Shown here in pieces: positions 52,303 through 60,465 of a stretch of DNA of 64,000 nt. The DNA is taken from positions 13,224-77,223 of the forward strand of contig JBKQPR010000375.1 of the NCBI GenBank assembly GCA_052144935.1, in the 5' to 3' direction. The translations under genes were made by a program, and so were the position numbers. Position 1 is the stretch's first letter; each line of letters begins with the position of its first letter. This DNA comes from JOPF133 sp052144935 (GTDB lineage: Bacteria > Acidobacteriota > Terriglobia > Bryobacterales > Bryobacteraceae). The notes beneath the pieces are model-generated. The model had not been told where the DNA came from. It made no database searches and saw only the letters and a program-made list of their open reading frames with translations.

Positions 52303-53199
52303 GTGTCACCCCCCGGTTGCGCGATGTTAGGAGAAGCGCTACGCTGGAAATACGTGGGAGACGGGAGAACCCGTCCTCGCTGCCCTGCCCACTTTACAGC
52401 GACGAGACTCCAAGTGGAATTTTCACAAAGGAGTAAGCATACGCAACACATCACATTCATTCAAGAAGAAGGAAAACACAAAAATAGTGCCGGGCAAGAT
52501 TGTCCTTGCCGGAGCTTCAAGGTTACTGGACGTGGGGTTGGCGGGGTATACACGAACACTGTCAAGTGTAACGAGTGTCAGCAGGAATTTGAGGCAACAG
52601 AAACCAAATTACTAGGAACGCTGGCAACCCCGATTCTGCCCCGGCCCACTGCGGATGAGGTCATAAGGGCGGAGAAGAAATTCGACGAAGAAAACGGGCC
52701 AACCGAATGGGTGTTGACGCAGCTATTTGAGAAATTCCCCAAGAACACCGATTTCGGGGAAGTGGTTGTGAAAACTAAAGTCCTCAACGTCCTCTACAGC
52801 GCGCAAATTCGTGCGGTGAACATCGTCGCTAGACACATATGCAGCCTTGGGATTGACGCGGACCTAAAGGCCGGTAATCCTGAAATCGTTGATAGAATTG
52901 CCAAGGTTCAATTGGGCGACAAGATACGCAACAACTTCGCTTTCGCCAGCAAGTATTGCAGCTGGCACAACCCCACGACGTATCCCATTTACGACAGCAA
53001 CGTCGAAGCGTGTTTGTGGTGCTACAGAAGACAAGATGGGTTCGCCACCTTCCCTCGCTACGGCTATGGCTACCCGGAGTTTGTGCGCAGAGTGAATGCC
53101 TTCCGGGATTTCTACGGCCTCACATCATTCACCTATAAGCAACTCGATAAGTTCCTTTGGTATTTAGGCGACACACTGCGGTCGAAGGGGAAAACGTAA
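52303..53199 (+). CDS. Orphan zinc-ribbon protein with HhH-like C-terminal domain (tentative)
   Basis: I do not recognise this protein. It has a Cys4 zinc ribbon (DCPCRSF...VKCNECQQEFEAT), then a helical region (VLNVLYSAQIRAVNIVARHICSLG) and a Trp/Tyr/Asn-rich motif NNFAFASKYCSWHNP...YPIYDSNVEACLW. That last block recalls the helix-hairpin-helix DNA-glycosylase fold, but catalytic residues are not evident. AAAGGAG at 52427-52433 lies seven bases before ACG 52441, so the true start may be there instead of ATG 52303. Codon use is noticeably less GC-rich than the neighbours, suggesting transfer. Confidence 0.6.
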   Translation: MSPPGCAMLGEALRWKYVGDGRTRPRCPAHFTATRLQVEFSQRSKHTQHITFIQEEGKHKNSAGQDCPCRSFKVTGRGVGGVYTNTVKCNECQQEFEATETKLLGTLATPILPRPTADEVIRAEKKFDEENGPTEWVLTQLFEKFPKNTDFGEVVVKTKVLNVLYSAQIRAVNIVARHICSLGIDADLKAGNPEIVDRIAKVQLGDKIRNNFAFASKYCSWHNPTTYPIYDSNVEACLWCYRRQDGFATFPRYGYGYPEFVRRVNAFRDFYGLTSFTYKQLDKFLWYLGDTLRSKGKT

Positions 53200-53203
53200 C
53201 CGC

Positions 53204-53485
53204 TCACGCCGGTTCCAGCCGTTTCAGTTTAATACGGTCGCGCCGGACCTGTGCGAGGTCGTACTGGGCCTGTTGCACAAGCCAGCCCTCCTCGGTTCCA
53301 CCAAAAACTTTGGATAGTCTCACGGCCATTTCAGGAGATATGCCGCGCTTGCCGTTCACCAGTTCGGAGAGCGTGTTGCGTGTCACTCCGAGGGCGGCGG
53401 CGGCATCCGTAATGCTCAAGCCTAAAGGCTCGATGCACTGGCGCAAAACCACGCCGCCCGGGTGCGGTGGATTTTTCATGGTCAT
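53204..53485 (-). CDS. higA: HigA-type antitoxin (XRE family)
   Basis: About 93 residues from MTMKNPPHPGG. The HTH reads GLSITDAAAALGVTRNTLSELVNGKRGIS, followed by PEMAVRLSKVFGGTEEGWLVQQAQYDL, the signature of HigA antitoxins that bind both the operon promoter and HigB. A GGGAGAA site supports ATG 53485. It follows higB, the usual toxin-first order of higBA. Confidence 0.92.
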   Translation of the reverse strand: MTMKNPPHPGGVVLRQCIEPLGLSITDAAAALGVTRNTLSELVNGKRGISPEMAVRLSKVFGGTEEGWLVQQAQYDLAQVRRDRIKLKRLEPA

Positions 53486-53501
53486 GGGTCGTTCTCCCTG
53501 T

Positions 53502-53780
53502 CTAGTGATAATCGACATAATCAACGTCGTCCGCGCCGCCGTCGTCAAAGCGAAAGATCACCCGCCAGTTGGCCCGGACCGTGACAGACCAAAAGCCCTT
53601 CAATGCGCCTTTGAGCGGGTGCAACTTGAAGCCCGGTAAATCCATATGGGCGACCGAGGGCGCAGCATGGAGCGTAGCCAAAATATCCCGCAGCTTCTCA
53701 ACATGCTCCGGGTTCACGCCGCGCGGGTCGTCCTGCTCAAAGAGCCGTTTTAATCCTTTGTGGCGTATCGACCGGATCAT
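53502..53780 (-). CDS. higB: HigB-type RelE-superfamily toxin
   Basis: A 92-residue ribosome-dependent mRNA endonuclease. MIRSIRHKGLKRLFEQDD, LHAAPSVAHMDLPGFKLHPLKGALKGFWSV and NWRVIFRFDDGGADDVDYVDYH fit HigB. It is intact, so with HigA this is a complete toxin-antitoxin module. The 5' end overlaps the extended DUF5615 frame by 44 bases. Confidence 0.93.
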   Translation of the reverse strand: MIRSIRHKGLKRLFEQDDPRGVNPEHVEKLRDILATLHAAPSVAHMDLPGFKLHPLKGALKGFWSVTVRANWRVIFRFDDGGADDVDYVDYH

Positions 53781-54180
53781 GCAACAATGTAATCCGCCAC
53801 GTGGCGCATGTCAAGTATAATTTTAGCAGAATGTAAATGGCCGTTTTTCGCGGCGACCGCTCTCGAAACTTAACCTTTTTGCATCGTCCCGGTGTGGCCG
53901 CGTCCACCGCTGCCGCTACCCGGTCGAGGTGTTTTCGCACCATGCGCCACGCTGAATTCCCAAGCACCACAATGGCAATTTTTCGGCCCTTCAAATTCTG
54001 CTGGTAGCGGATGTTTTTGTCAGTCGTCAGCAACAGCTCAAACCCCGCGGCCTCCGCGGTCGTGAGCAATTCGCCATTGGAAATCCTGTCCCAACCGCGC
54101 TCTATCGCCTCTGTGACCTTGTGACCGGCAAGCGATCGGGCTATGCCGCTCGGGGTGCCGTGGTCAAAGAGTATGCGCAT
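53737..54180 (-). CDS. DUF5615-family PIN-like toxin, C-terminally extended
   Basis: Begins MRILFDHGTPSGIARSLAGH and continues LLLTTDKNIRYQQNLKGRKIAIVVLGNS, the standard DUF5615 pattern, a PIN-like family paired with DUF433 antitoxins. Members are normally about 110-120 residues. Here the frame runs to 147 codons and overlaps higB, with an unrelated tail (KFRERSPRKTAIYILLKLYL), as if the original stop had been lost. Its start overlaps the end of the DUF433 gene. Confidence 0.8.
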   Translation of the reverse strand: MRILFDHGTPSGIARSLAGHKVTEAIERGWDRISNGELLTTAEAAGFELLLTTDKNIRYQQNLKGRKIAIVVLGNSAWRMVRKHLDRVAAAVDAATPGRCKKVKFRERSPRKTAIYILLKLYLTCATWRITLLHDPVDTPQRIKTAL

Positions 54181-54430
54181 CGTTCGATGTGGACGCCCCT
54201 GCAGGAACCGGCGGCGCGTCAAGACTGCGGGCGGCGAATTCCAGAACCGCCTGAACCTGCTCGCGCGTCACATGGAACTGTTCGATGATTTCCTCAATGT
54301 CCGAACCGGCCTCGAGGTTTTCAAAGATCGTAGCCACCGGCATTCGGGTATCCTTGAAAACCCATGCACCACTGCGGCGCCCCGGCACGCTCTCTACGGC
54401 GGGGCATTGTGACCAATCGAGACTAGCCAT
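54164..54430 (-). CDS. DUF433-family antitoxin
   Basis: An 88-residue protein (MASLDWSQCPAVESVPGRRSGAWVFKDTRMPVATIFENL...EIIEQFHVTREQVQAVLEFAARSL). This is the VapB45-like DUF433 fold with a winged-HTH, which partners DUF5615 toxins. The stop lies 17 bases inside the toxin gene, indicating coupled translation. Confidence 0.87.
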   Translation of the reverse strand: MASLDWSQCPAVESVPGRRSGAWVFKDTRMPVATIFENLEAGSDIEEIIEQFHVTREQVQAVLEFAARSLDAPPVPAGASTSNDAHTL

Positions 54431-54674
54431 GTTCTGCACTCCTTTCTTTCAGGGTACGCCAGATAGTACAGGCAAATGATCGTAAGGGCAATTTGAAACG
54501 GCGAGCTGCGGCCGAGGGGCAGGGGGAAACAAGCTCATACGCGGCCTCCCTTCGCCTCGGGGATTGATGGGCAGATCTCCGGATTCGCGGTAGAACGCAA
54601 GACCGAGGCGATCTTCAGCAGCGTCTTGCAGCATCAGCTTGATCTGCGCCTCGGAAACCCCGGCGGATGGGCCT

Positions 54675-55175
54675 CTATTCCGAAACGATGGGCTCCGCCA
54701 TCTCCTCCACAGCCGGCGCGAGCTCGCGATGCTGATTCAGGAAGCGAACGCACGTGTTCCAGCGGAGCAGCGCGTCGTCGTTGCCGTGCGGGCGGAGCGG
54801 CTCGGCGGTCTCGAATAGCTTGAGGGCGGTGACGATCCATTCGTAGACGTAGCGCTGGGCGCCGTGGCCGTCGCTGTGGTAGCGCGCCTTGGCGCGGCGC
54901 TCCCACGCGATGCCGGCGTAGTAGGCGCGGTCGTAGGGCGAGTCGAGGCGCGAGACGGTGGCGATCGCGTTCGCGAAGGCGTGCGCGTCGTGCGGAATCT
55001 GGTCGGTCAGAGCCAGGATCAGATCGATCAGGGCCGCCTGATTGCCGGGCTCAATCTGCAGGATGTCGTGGCAGATGCTTTCGGCTTCGTTGGGTTCGTT
55101 GAGCAGCCGGTAGCGCTCGGCTTTCGCCAAAGCGCCGGCCACGCTGTCGTGCGAGATGGGCTTGAGATCGAACAT
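54675..55175 (-). CDS. TPR-like helical protein linked to sdh
   Basis: A 166-residue protein (MFDLKPISHDSVAGALAKAERYRLLNEPNEAESICHDIL). The AERYRLLNEPNEAESICHDILQIEPGNQAAL stretch is a TPR unit; the rest is helical with a YDRAYYAGIAWERRAKARYH block. It lies 23 bases after sdhB on the same strand, with a CAAGGAG-type site before ATG 55175, so it is likely the last gene of the sdh operon. Its role, perhaps assembly or scaffolding, is inference from position. Confidence 0.75.
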   Translation of the reverse strand: MFDLKPISHDSVAGALAKAERYRLLNEPNEAESICHDILQIEPGNQAALIDLILALTDQIPHDAHAFANAIATVSRLDSPYDRAYYAGIAWERRAKARYHSDGHGAQRYVYEWIVTALKLFETAEPLRPHGNDDALLRWNTCVRFLNQHRELAPAVEEMAEPIVSE

Positions 55176-55198
55176 GGAATCTCCTTGTCCTCTGCTTG

Positions 55199-55936
55199 TC
55201 AGAGGATATTGAACAGTTTCTTGAGCGGGTCGAAAAACTCGTCCACCAGCCGCTCCTTCAGCGGGATGATGGCGTTCTCGGTGATGGTAATGAACTCCGG
55301 GCAGACCTGGCGGCAGCAGGTGGTGATGTTGCAGTAGCCGATGCGGTGCTTGTTCTTCAGGTCCTTGACCCGGTCTTCGGTGTCGAGCGGATGCATCTCC
55401 AGCGCGGCGGCGTGGACCAGAAAACGGGGCCCGACGAACTCGTCGAACTTGCGGTGCTCGCGCAGCACGTGGCAGACGTCCTGGCAGAGGAAGCACTCGA
55501 TACACTTGCGAAACTCCTGCACGCGGTCGACATCGGCCTGGTGCATGCGCCAGGTGCCGTCGGGAGCATCGGGCGAGCGAGGCCGGAAGGGCTTGATGGT
55601 CTTCTTGACGCGGAAGTTCCAGGAGACGTCGGTGACCAGGTCGCGAATCGGGGGAAAGGCGTGCATGGGCTCGACGATCACCGGCATCTCCAGGTTCAAT
55701 TGGCTGAGGCGCGTCATGCACATGAGGCGCGGCATGCCGTTGATCTCGGCGGAGCACGAACCGCACTTGCCGGCTTTGCAGTTCCAGCGCACGGCGAGGT
55801 CGGGGGCCTGGTTGGCCTGAATGCGGTGGATGGCGTCGAGCACCACCATGCCTTCATCCACCGGGGTGGCGAAGTCCTGGAATTTTCCGCCGCCCAAATC
55901 GCCGCGCCAGATGCGGAATATGGCCTGCTGCGCCAT
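55199..55936 (-). CDS. sdhB: Succinate dehydrogenase/fumarate reductase iron-sulfur subunit
   Basis: A 245-residue iron-sulfur subunit. The plant-type 2Fe-2S motif is WNCKAGKCGSCSAE plus a later Cys; the 4Fe-4S and 3Fe-4S clusters are bound by CIECFLCQDVC and CNITTCCRQVC. It passes electrons from SdhA to the membrane subunit. ATG 55936 abuts the SdhA stop, so translation is coupled. The membrane subunit lies upstream. Confidence 0.97.
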   Translation of the reverse strand: MAQQAIFRIWRGDLGGGKFQDFATPVDEGMVVLDAIHRIQANQAPDLAVRWNCKAGKCGSCSAEINGMPRLMCMTRLSQLNLEMPVIVEPMHAFPPIRDLVTDVSWNFRVKKTIKPFRPRSPDAPDGTWRMHQADVDRVQEFRKCIECFLCQDVCHVLREHRKFDEFVGPRFLVHAAALEMHPLDTEDRVKDLKNKHRIGYCNITTCCRQVCPEFITITENAIIPLKERLVDEFFDPLKKLFNIL

Positions 55937-57751
55937 CTATTTCATCTCCTCGATAATCTGCTGAAGCTCGCCGGGTATGGGCGGGAGGGGCCGCTTCTCC
56001 ACCGTCATGCCGCCATCCGCCGCACGGCGCACGACGATATTGTGCTTGCCCCACTCCGCGTCCTTGCCCGGGAAATCTTCGCGAAACTGCGCGCCGCGGC
56101 TCTCCTTGCGCAGCAGCGCGGCGCGCGCGATGGCCTCCGACACCTCCAGCATGTTGGGGAGATCCATGACGGTATGCCAGCCATTGTTGTACTGGCGGTG
56201 GCCGGCGATTCCGGCGGCGGCGGCCCTCGTCCGCAGTTGCGCGATCACCTGAAGGGCCAGCTCCATTTCACTCTCGGTGCGCACGATGCCCACCAGTTCC
56301 TGCATGCGCTCCTGCAGCTCGTACTGGATCTGATACGGATTCTCGCCCGTGGGTCCGCGCTCGAAGGGCTCCAGCGCCGCACGCGCGGCGGTCTTCACCT
56401 GCGCGTCATCCACGGCGGCGGCGCGGTTGTGGCGGGCGAACTCGGCGGCGAACTGGCCGGCGCGCTTGCCGAACACCAGCAGGTCGGAGAGCGAATTGCC
56501 GCCCAGACGGTTGGCTCCGTGCAGGCCGGCGGCGGCTTCCCCGGCAGCGAACAGGCCGGGCACGGTGGACATTTGAGAGTCGCCGTCCACACGGATGCCG
56601 CCCATCATATAGTGCGTGGTGGGGCCGACCTCCATGGGCTCCTTAGTGATGTCGATATCGGCGAGCAGCTTGAACTGGTGGTACATGCTGGGCAGCTTGC
56701 GCTGGATGTGCTCGGCGGCTTTCGGGATGTGCTGCTTGATCCAGGCGATGTCGAGATAGACGCCGCCGTGCGGGCTGCCGCGGCCGGCCTTGACTTCGCG
56801 ATTGATGCAGCGCGCGACGTGGTCGCGGGTGAGGAGCTCGGGCGGGCGGCGCGCTTGTTTGTCGCCCTGCGTATAGCGCCAGCCTTCGTCCTCGCTGTCG
56901 GCGGTCTGACCTTTGTATAGATCGGGGATCTCGTCGAACATGAAGCGGCGGCCTTCGGAGTTCCGCAACACTCCGCCGTCGCCACGCACGCCTTCCGTCA
57001 CCAGGATGCCGCGCACGCTGATGGGCCAGACCATGCCGGTGGGATGAAACTGCACGAACTCCATGTCGAGCAGCTCGGCGCCCGCGCGGTAGGCGAGCGC
57101 CAGTCCATCGCCGGTGTACTCCCAACTGTTGCTGGTGATCTTGTAGGCGCGGCCGATGCCGCCGGTGGCGACGACCACGGCCTTGGCGGGCCACAGAATG
57201 AAGTGGCCCTTTTCGCGATCGTAGCCGAAGGCGCCCGCGATGCGGCCGGAATCCATCAGCAGGCTGAGCACCGTGCACTCCATGTGCACTTCCATGCCGG
57301 TGTGGATGCCGTGATCCTGCAAGGTGCGGATCATCTCGAGGCCGGTGCGGTCGCCCACGTGCGCGAGGCGGGGATAACGATGGCCGCCGAAGTTGCGCTG
57401 CAGGATGCGGCCGTCCTTGGTGCGGTCGAAGAGCGCGCCCCAGGCCTCCAGCTCGCGCACGCGGTCGGGCGCTTCCCTGGCATGCAGCTCGGCCATGCGC
57501 CAGTTGTTGAGGTACTGGCCGCCGCGCATGGTGTCGGCGAAATGCACGCGCCAGTTGTCGCGGTCGTCTACGTTGGCCAGCGCGGCCGCCACTCCGCCCT
57601 CGGCCATGACGGTGTGGGCCTTGCCGAGAAGCGATTTGCACACCACTCCGACCTTGATGCCGGGGCCGGCCGCTTCAATGGCAGCGCGCAATCCCGCGCC
57701 GCCCGCGCCGATTACCAGAACGTCGTAGGGGTACGTCTGGTATTCCGCCAT
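55937..57751 (-). CDS. sdhA: Succinate dehydrogenase/fumarate reductase flavoprotein subunit
   Basis: A 604-residue flavoprotein that oxidises succinate to fumarate. FAD-binding Rossmann motif GAGGAG at 15-20; the covalent FAD His is His46 in KAHTVMAEGG. Substrate-binding blocks are VQFHPTGM, EGVRGDGG and HGANRLGGNSL. Length is normal. Its ATG overlaps the SdhC stop by one base (TGATG). The order C-A-B matches acidobacterial and epsilon-type operons. Confidence 0.97.
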   Translation of the reverse strand: MAEYQTYPYDVLVIGAGGAGLRAAIEAAGPGIKVGVVCKSLLGKAHTVMAEGGVAAALANVDDRDNWRVHFADTMRGGQYLNNWRMAELHAREAPDRVRELEAWGALFDRTKDGRILQRNFGGHRYPRLAHVGDRTGLEMIRTLQDHGIHTGMEVHMECTVLSLLMDSGRIAGAFGYDREKGHFILWPAKAVVVATGGIGRAYKITSNSWEYTGDGLALAYRAGAELLDMEFVQFHPTGMVWPISVRGILVTEGVRGDGGVLRNSEGRRFMFDEIPDLYKGQTADSEDEGWRYTQGDKQARRPPELLTRDHVARCINREVKAGRGSPHGGVYLDIAWIKQHIPKAAEHIQRKLPSMYHQFKLLADIDITKEPMEVGPTTHYMMGGIRVDGDSQMSTVPGLFAAGEAAAGLHGANRLGGNSLSDLLVFGKRAGQFAAEFARHNRAAAVDDAQVKTAARAALEPFERGPTGENPYQIQYELQERMQELVGIVRTESEMELALQVIAQLRTRAAAAGIAGHRQYNNGWHTVMDLPNMLEVSEAIARAALLRKESRGAQFREDFPGKDAEWGKHNIVVRRAADGGMTVEKRPLPPIPGELQQIIEEMK

Positions 57752-58560
57752 CAAAAGATTCTCCAATCCGTCCAGATGCCAGACGCGCAGAGGCGAACGT
57801 AGAGATCTGCGAAGCCGACGGAGCAGAGACTGGCCCACGCCCACTTCTTGTGGTTGCCATTCAGGCAGGTGACACAGTTGTAGAGCTGGTGGCGGACGGG
57901 GTGCTCGGAGATGCGGTCGTAGACGCCGCCGATCAGGTGGCGGAAGGCGTGACAACCGAAGACGTAGCCGCCGAGGAGCACCACGTTGACGGTGAGAACC
58001 AGCGATCCCACGCCGATGCCGAAACCGTTGGGAAACCAGAATGACTTCCAGGCGTCGTAGACCAGGTATGCCCAGACCAGGTAGGAGAGCCGCAGAAAGT
58101 AGCGGTGGAAATTCTGCATGATCAGCGGAAAGCTTTTCTCGCCGAGGTAGGTCTGGCGCGGCTCGCCGACCGAGCAGGCAGGCGGGTCGGCCCAGAACGA
58201 TTTGTAGTAGGCGCCGCGGTAGTAATAGCAGGTGAGGCGGAAGAGGCCAGGGATCCAGAGAATCAGGAGCGCGGGAGAGAACGGCAGAAAGCCCGGATAC
58301 CAGGCTGGCTTGGGGCCGAACCAGGCGTGCGGCGAGTCGCCGAAGATTTCGGGGGAATAGAACGGAGAAATGTAGGGACCGTAGGTATAGTTTTTGTTCT
58401 GCCAGGCGGCCCAATTGGCGTAGACCAAAAACGTTCCCAGCCCGAGGAAGACCAGCAAGGGGGAGAGCCACCAGGTGTCGCGCCGCGAGGTCCGGCCAAA
58501 GCGCCCATTCTTCCAGACAAGATCGGGAGCCGCCGGTTCCGCTTTGGCCTGAACTTCCAT
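57751..58560 (-). CDS. sdhC: Succinate dehydrogenase membrane (cytochrome b) subunit
   Basis: A 269-residue membrane protein with about five hydrophobic segments (LVFLGLGTFLVYANWAAW, LLILWIPGLFRLTCYYY, LSYLVWAYLVYDAW, LTVNVVLLGGYVFGCHAF, WAWASLCSVGFADLYVRLC). Several His lie near helix ends (HRYFLRLSY, HAFRHLIGG) and could ligate heme. No separate SdhD is seen, as in single-membrane-subunit complexes. ATG 58560 begins MEVQAKAEPA and precedes the sdhA start. Confidence 0.9.
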   Translation of the reverse strand: MEVQAKAEPAAPDLVWKNGRFGRTSRRDTWWLSPLLVFLGLGTFLVYANWAAWQNKNYTYGPYISPFYSPEIFGDSPHAWFGPKPAWYPGFLPFSPALLILWIPGLFRLTCYYYRGAYYKSFWADPPACSVGEPRQTYLGEKSFPLIMQNFHRYFLRLSYLVWAYLVYDAWKSFWFPNGFGIGVGSLVLTVNVVLLGGYVFGCHAFRHLIGGVYDRISEHPVRHQLYNCVTCLNGNHKKWAWASLCSVGFADLYVRLCASGIWTDWRIF

Positions 58561-58725
58561 GTACCCTCCTGCCGCTGGGAAGGTAGTATACACCATCGGG
58601 CGCGGGAGGCGGGGCAAGCTGGTTGGCGTAGGGCGGTTAGGCGGATTCGGGAAATTCCGAGCTCGCGGACGCGGGGCGCCCTCTGGGCCCGGCGGCGTCC
58701 GGGCCGGTGCCCCCTGTCCCGGCGC

Positions 58726-58905
58726 TGTAGCGTCCGGGGGGCGAAAAGGGATGGCCACGGAGGCGGCTGAAAGGTTATGCCAGTACCGGCTCGGCTTTGT
58801 AGCGTCCGCGTGGCGAAAAGGGATGGCCACGGAGGCGGCTGAAAGGTTATGCCAGTACCGGCCCGGCTCTGTAGCGTCCGCGTGGCGAGAAGGGATGGCC
58901 GGGAT
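58726..58905. repeat. 72-bp tandem repeats upstream of sdhC
   Basis: Copies start at 58726, 58798 and 58870 (TGTAGCGTCCG), period 72; two are complete and one is partial. Each contains GGATGGCCACGGAGGCGGC and ends near TATGCCAGTACCGGC. They lie about 165-345 bases upstream of the sdhC start and may include regulatory or hairpin sequence. Confidence 0.9.
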
Positions 58906-58922
58906 CATGGTGGTCTGCTTTT

Positions 58923-59739
58923 TCAGTCGGATTCGCTGGGGCGCTTGTCTGCCGGGAGGGCCGGGATGCGGGGGCTTGGGGCGACCGGCGGGCGGACCTG
59001 AACACCCCCGATGATGACGATGGGTTCGGTGCAAGGCTCCGGACGCGGGGGCGTGCCGGGGATGTCGTCGAGTGGATCGTATTCCTGGCCTGGGACCTCT
59101 TTGTCCAGGGGCGTGGGTTCGCTTGGACGTGGCTCAAGTGGCTGAGCCGGTTCGGGTTCGGCCTCGGAAATCGGTTCGTTCGGGAGTTCCGCACGGAGGG
59201 CCTTGAGACGCTCGAATTCCTCGATGGCGCGGCGGTAGAGACGCTCGGTCTGAGCCTGATAGCGGAGGAAGAGCTTCCAGGTGTCGGATTGGCTGACCAT
59301 CTGGCGGAAGCCCTCGGCGAGGGCGAAGTTGCGATTCTGGGCGCGGGTAACGTTCGACGTCTTCGACGAGGTCGAAGGACATGGGACGGATGGGAGCATC
59401 GGCATTACGATCAATGGCTCGGTCGAGGGCGCAGGTGAAGAGGCCGGCTTCCAGGCGGGCGACGCGGAGGAGGGCTTGCTGGGCGAGGGCGATGCGCTCG
59501 ACGGCAAAGAGTTCCTGGGCGTTGACGGGGTGGTAGACGGAGACGAGGTCGGCTTTGAGGTTCGAGACGGCGTCGAGTTCCTCGAGGCGGACGACGCCGA
59601 AGACGGCGCCGGCGAAGCCGTGTTTGCGGGAATTTTGGGCGGAGCGGGCCTTCCCTTCGGGGGTGCGCGGGCCGGTCGATCTGGCGGCATTGGCGCGGTT
59701 AGCGGCGCGTTGTTTTTCGGAGATTTTGGATTTTGACAT
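58923..59739 (-). pseudogene. Frameshifted conserved hypothetical protein
   Basis: Starts MSKSKISEKQRAANRANAAR and continues STGPRTPEGKARSAQNSRKH, an N-terminus I associate with a recurrent acidobacterial hypothetical family. After the segment SFDLVEDVE the frame changes by one base near 59355, and the other frame carries NRNFALAEGFRQMVSQSDTWK and RAIEEFERLKALRAEL, then a Pro-rich tail to 58923. Function unknown. The break suggests inactivation. Confidence 0.7.
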
Positions 59740-59849
59740 GCGTTTATCCCTCATCCGAGGTGTAGCACGGGAGAGGCGACTGGCCGGCGGGCTGAGCTGG
59801 TAAGTGGCGTGGGGTGAGTAGGTTGGGGGTTTGGGAGGTTTGTGAATCG

Positions 59850-59863
59850 TTTACCGGCCAATC
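59850..59863. repeat. Left 14-bp terminal inverted repeat
   Basis: TTTACCGGCCAATC pairs with GATTGGCCAGTAAA at 63666-63679 at 13 of 14 positions. It lies 132 bases before the first cassette gene. Confidence 0.65.
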
Positions 59864-59932
59864 TCAGAAGGCGGAGGGGTGGCGGGGTAAGGTGAAACTT
59901 TTCTTCCAGATGGAACTGTGATTCAGTAGGTA

Positions 59933-59987
59933 GCGAAGGCGGCCAACCGGACTGTCGTTCGAGCGGTGATCCGGAAGAGGCCTTCGC
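59933..59987 (+). promoter_or_regulatory. Structured leader hairpin of the cassette
   Basis: GCGAAGGC and GCCTTCGC pair around a 39-base loop, with an inner CCGG/CCGG pair. It ends 7 bases before the first gene start and could control expression or be a recombinase site. Confidence 0.4.
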
Positions 59988-59994
59988 CACCGCA

Positions 59995-60465
59995 GTGATT
60001 GTATTTATCTCATGGAACGACGCCAGAGGCAAGCCTGGCGAGATGGTTCGCGTTTGCCCGGTGTGCCAACAGGTTTCCGTGATTGGGCATGGATGGCGCA
60101 GACGGCAGGCTCATGATGCCAACCATACCTGGATCCGGGTCCAGCGCGGAATCTGCAAACTCTGCGATCGGACCCTGACCATGCTGCCGGATTGGTTGGT
60201 TCCCGGTGGACACTACAGTCTGTCCGCCCGCCAACAAGCCGCGCAACTGGCCAGTGAGCCAGAGCGCGCCGTGGAGCAGTGTATTCCCGACAGCCTCGAC
60301 CCGGAGCGTTCGGCCGACCCCTCCACGGTGCGCCGCTGGTTCGAACGGCGGCGGGAAAGTCTATCGTTGAGCCATCTCAAACAGTGGGTCCAGGCGCCCA
60401 CCCTGTTTGCCTGGGATTGGAAGGCGGCCCGCCGTATTCTGATCCCGGAGGCCAGCTCGCCATGA
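59995..60465 (+). CDS. DUF6431-like zinc-ribbon protein
   Basis: A 156-residue protein: a short hydrophobic start (MIVFISWNDARG), a zinc ribbon CPVC...CKLC, the basic patch HGWRRRQ, then LPDWLVPGGHYSLSARQQAAQ and an HTH-like SADPSTVRRWFERR. This order fits my recollection of DUF6431, a family found beside integrases. DNA binding and target recognition are plausible but unproven. The start is GTG 59995; ATG 60043 is a shorter option. The stop overlaps the primase ATG. Confidence 0.7.
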   Translation: MIVFISWNDARGKPGEMVRVCPVCQQVSVIGHGWRRRQAHDANHTWIRVQRGICKLCDRTLTMLPDWLVPGGHYSLSARQQAAQLASEPERAVEQCIPDSLDPERSADPSTVRRWFERRRESLSLSHLKQWVQAPTLFAWDWKAARRILIPEASSP

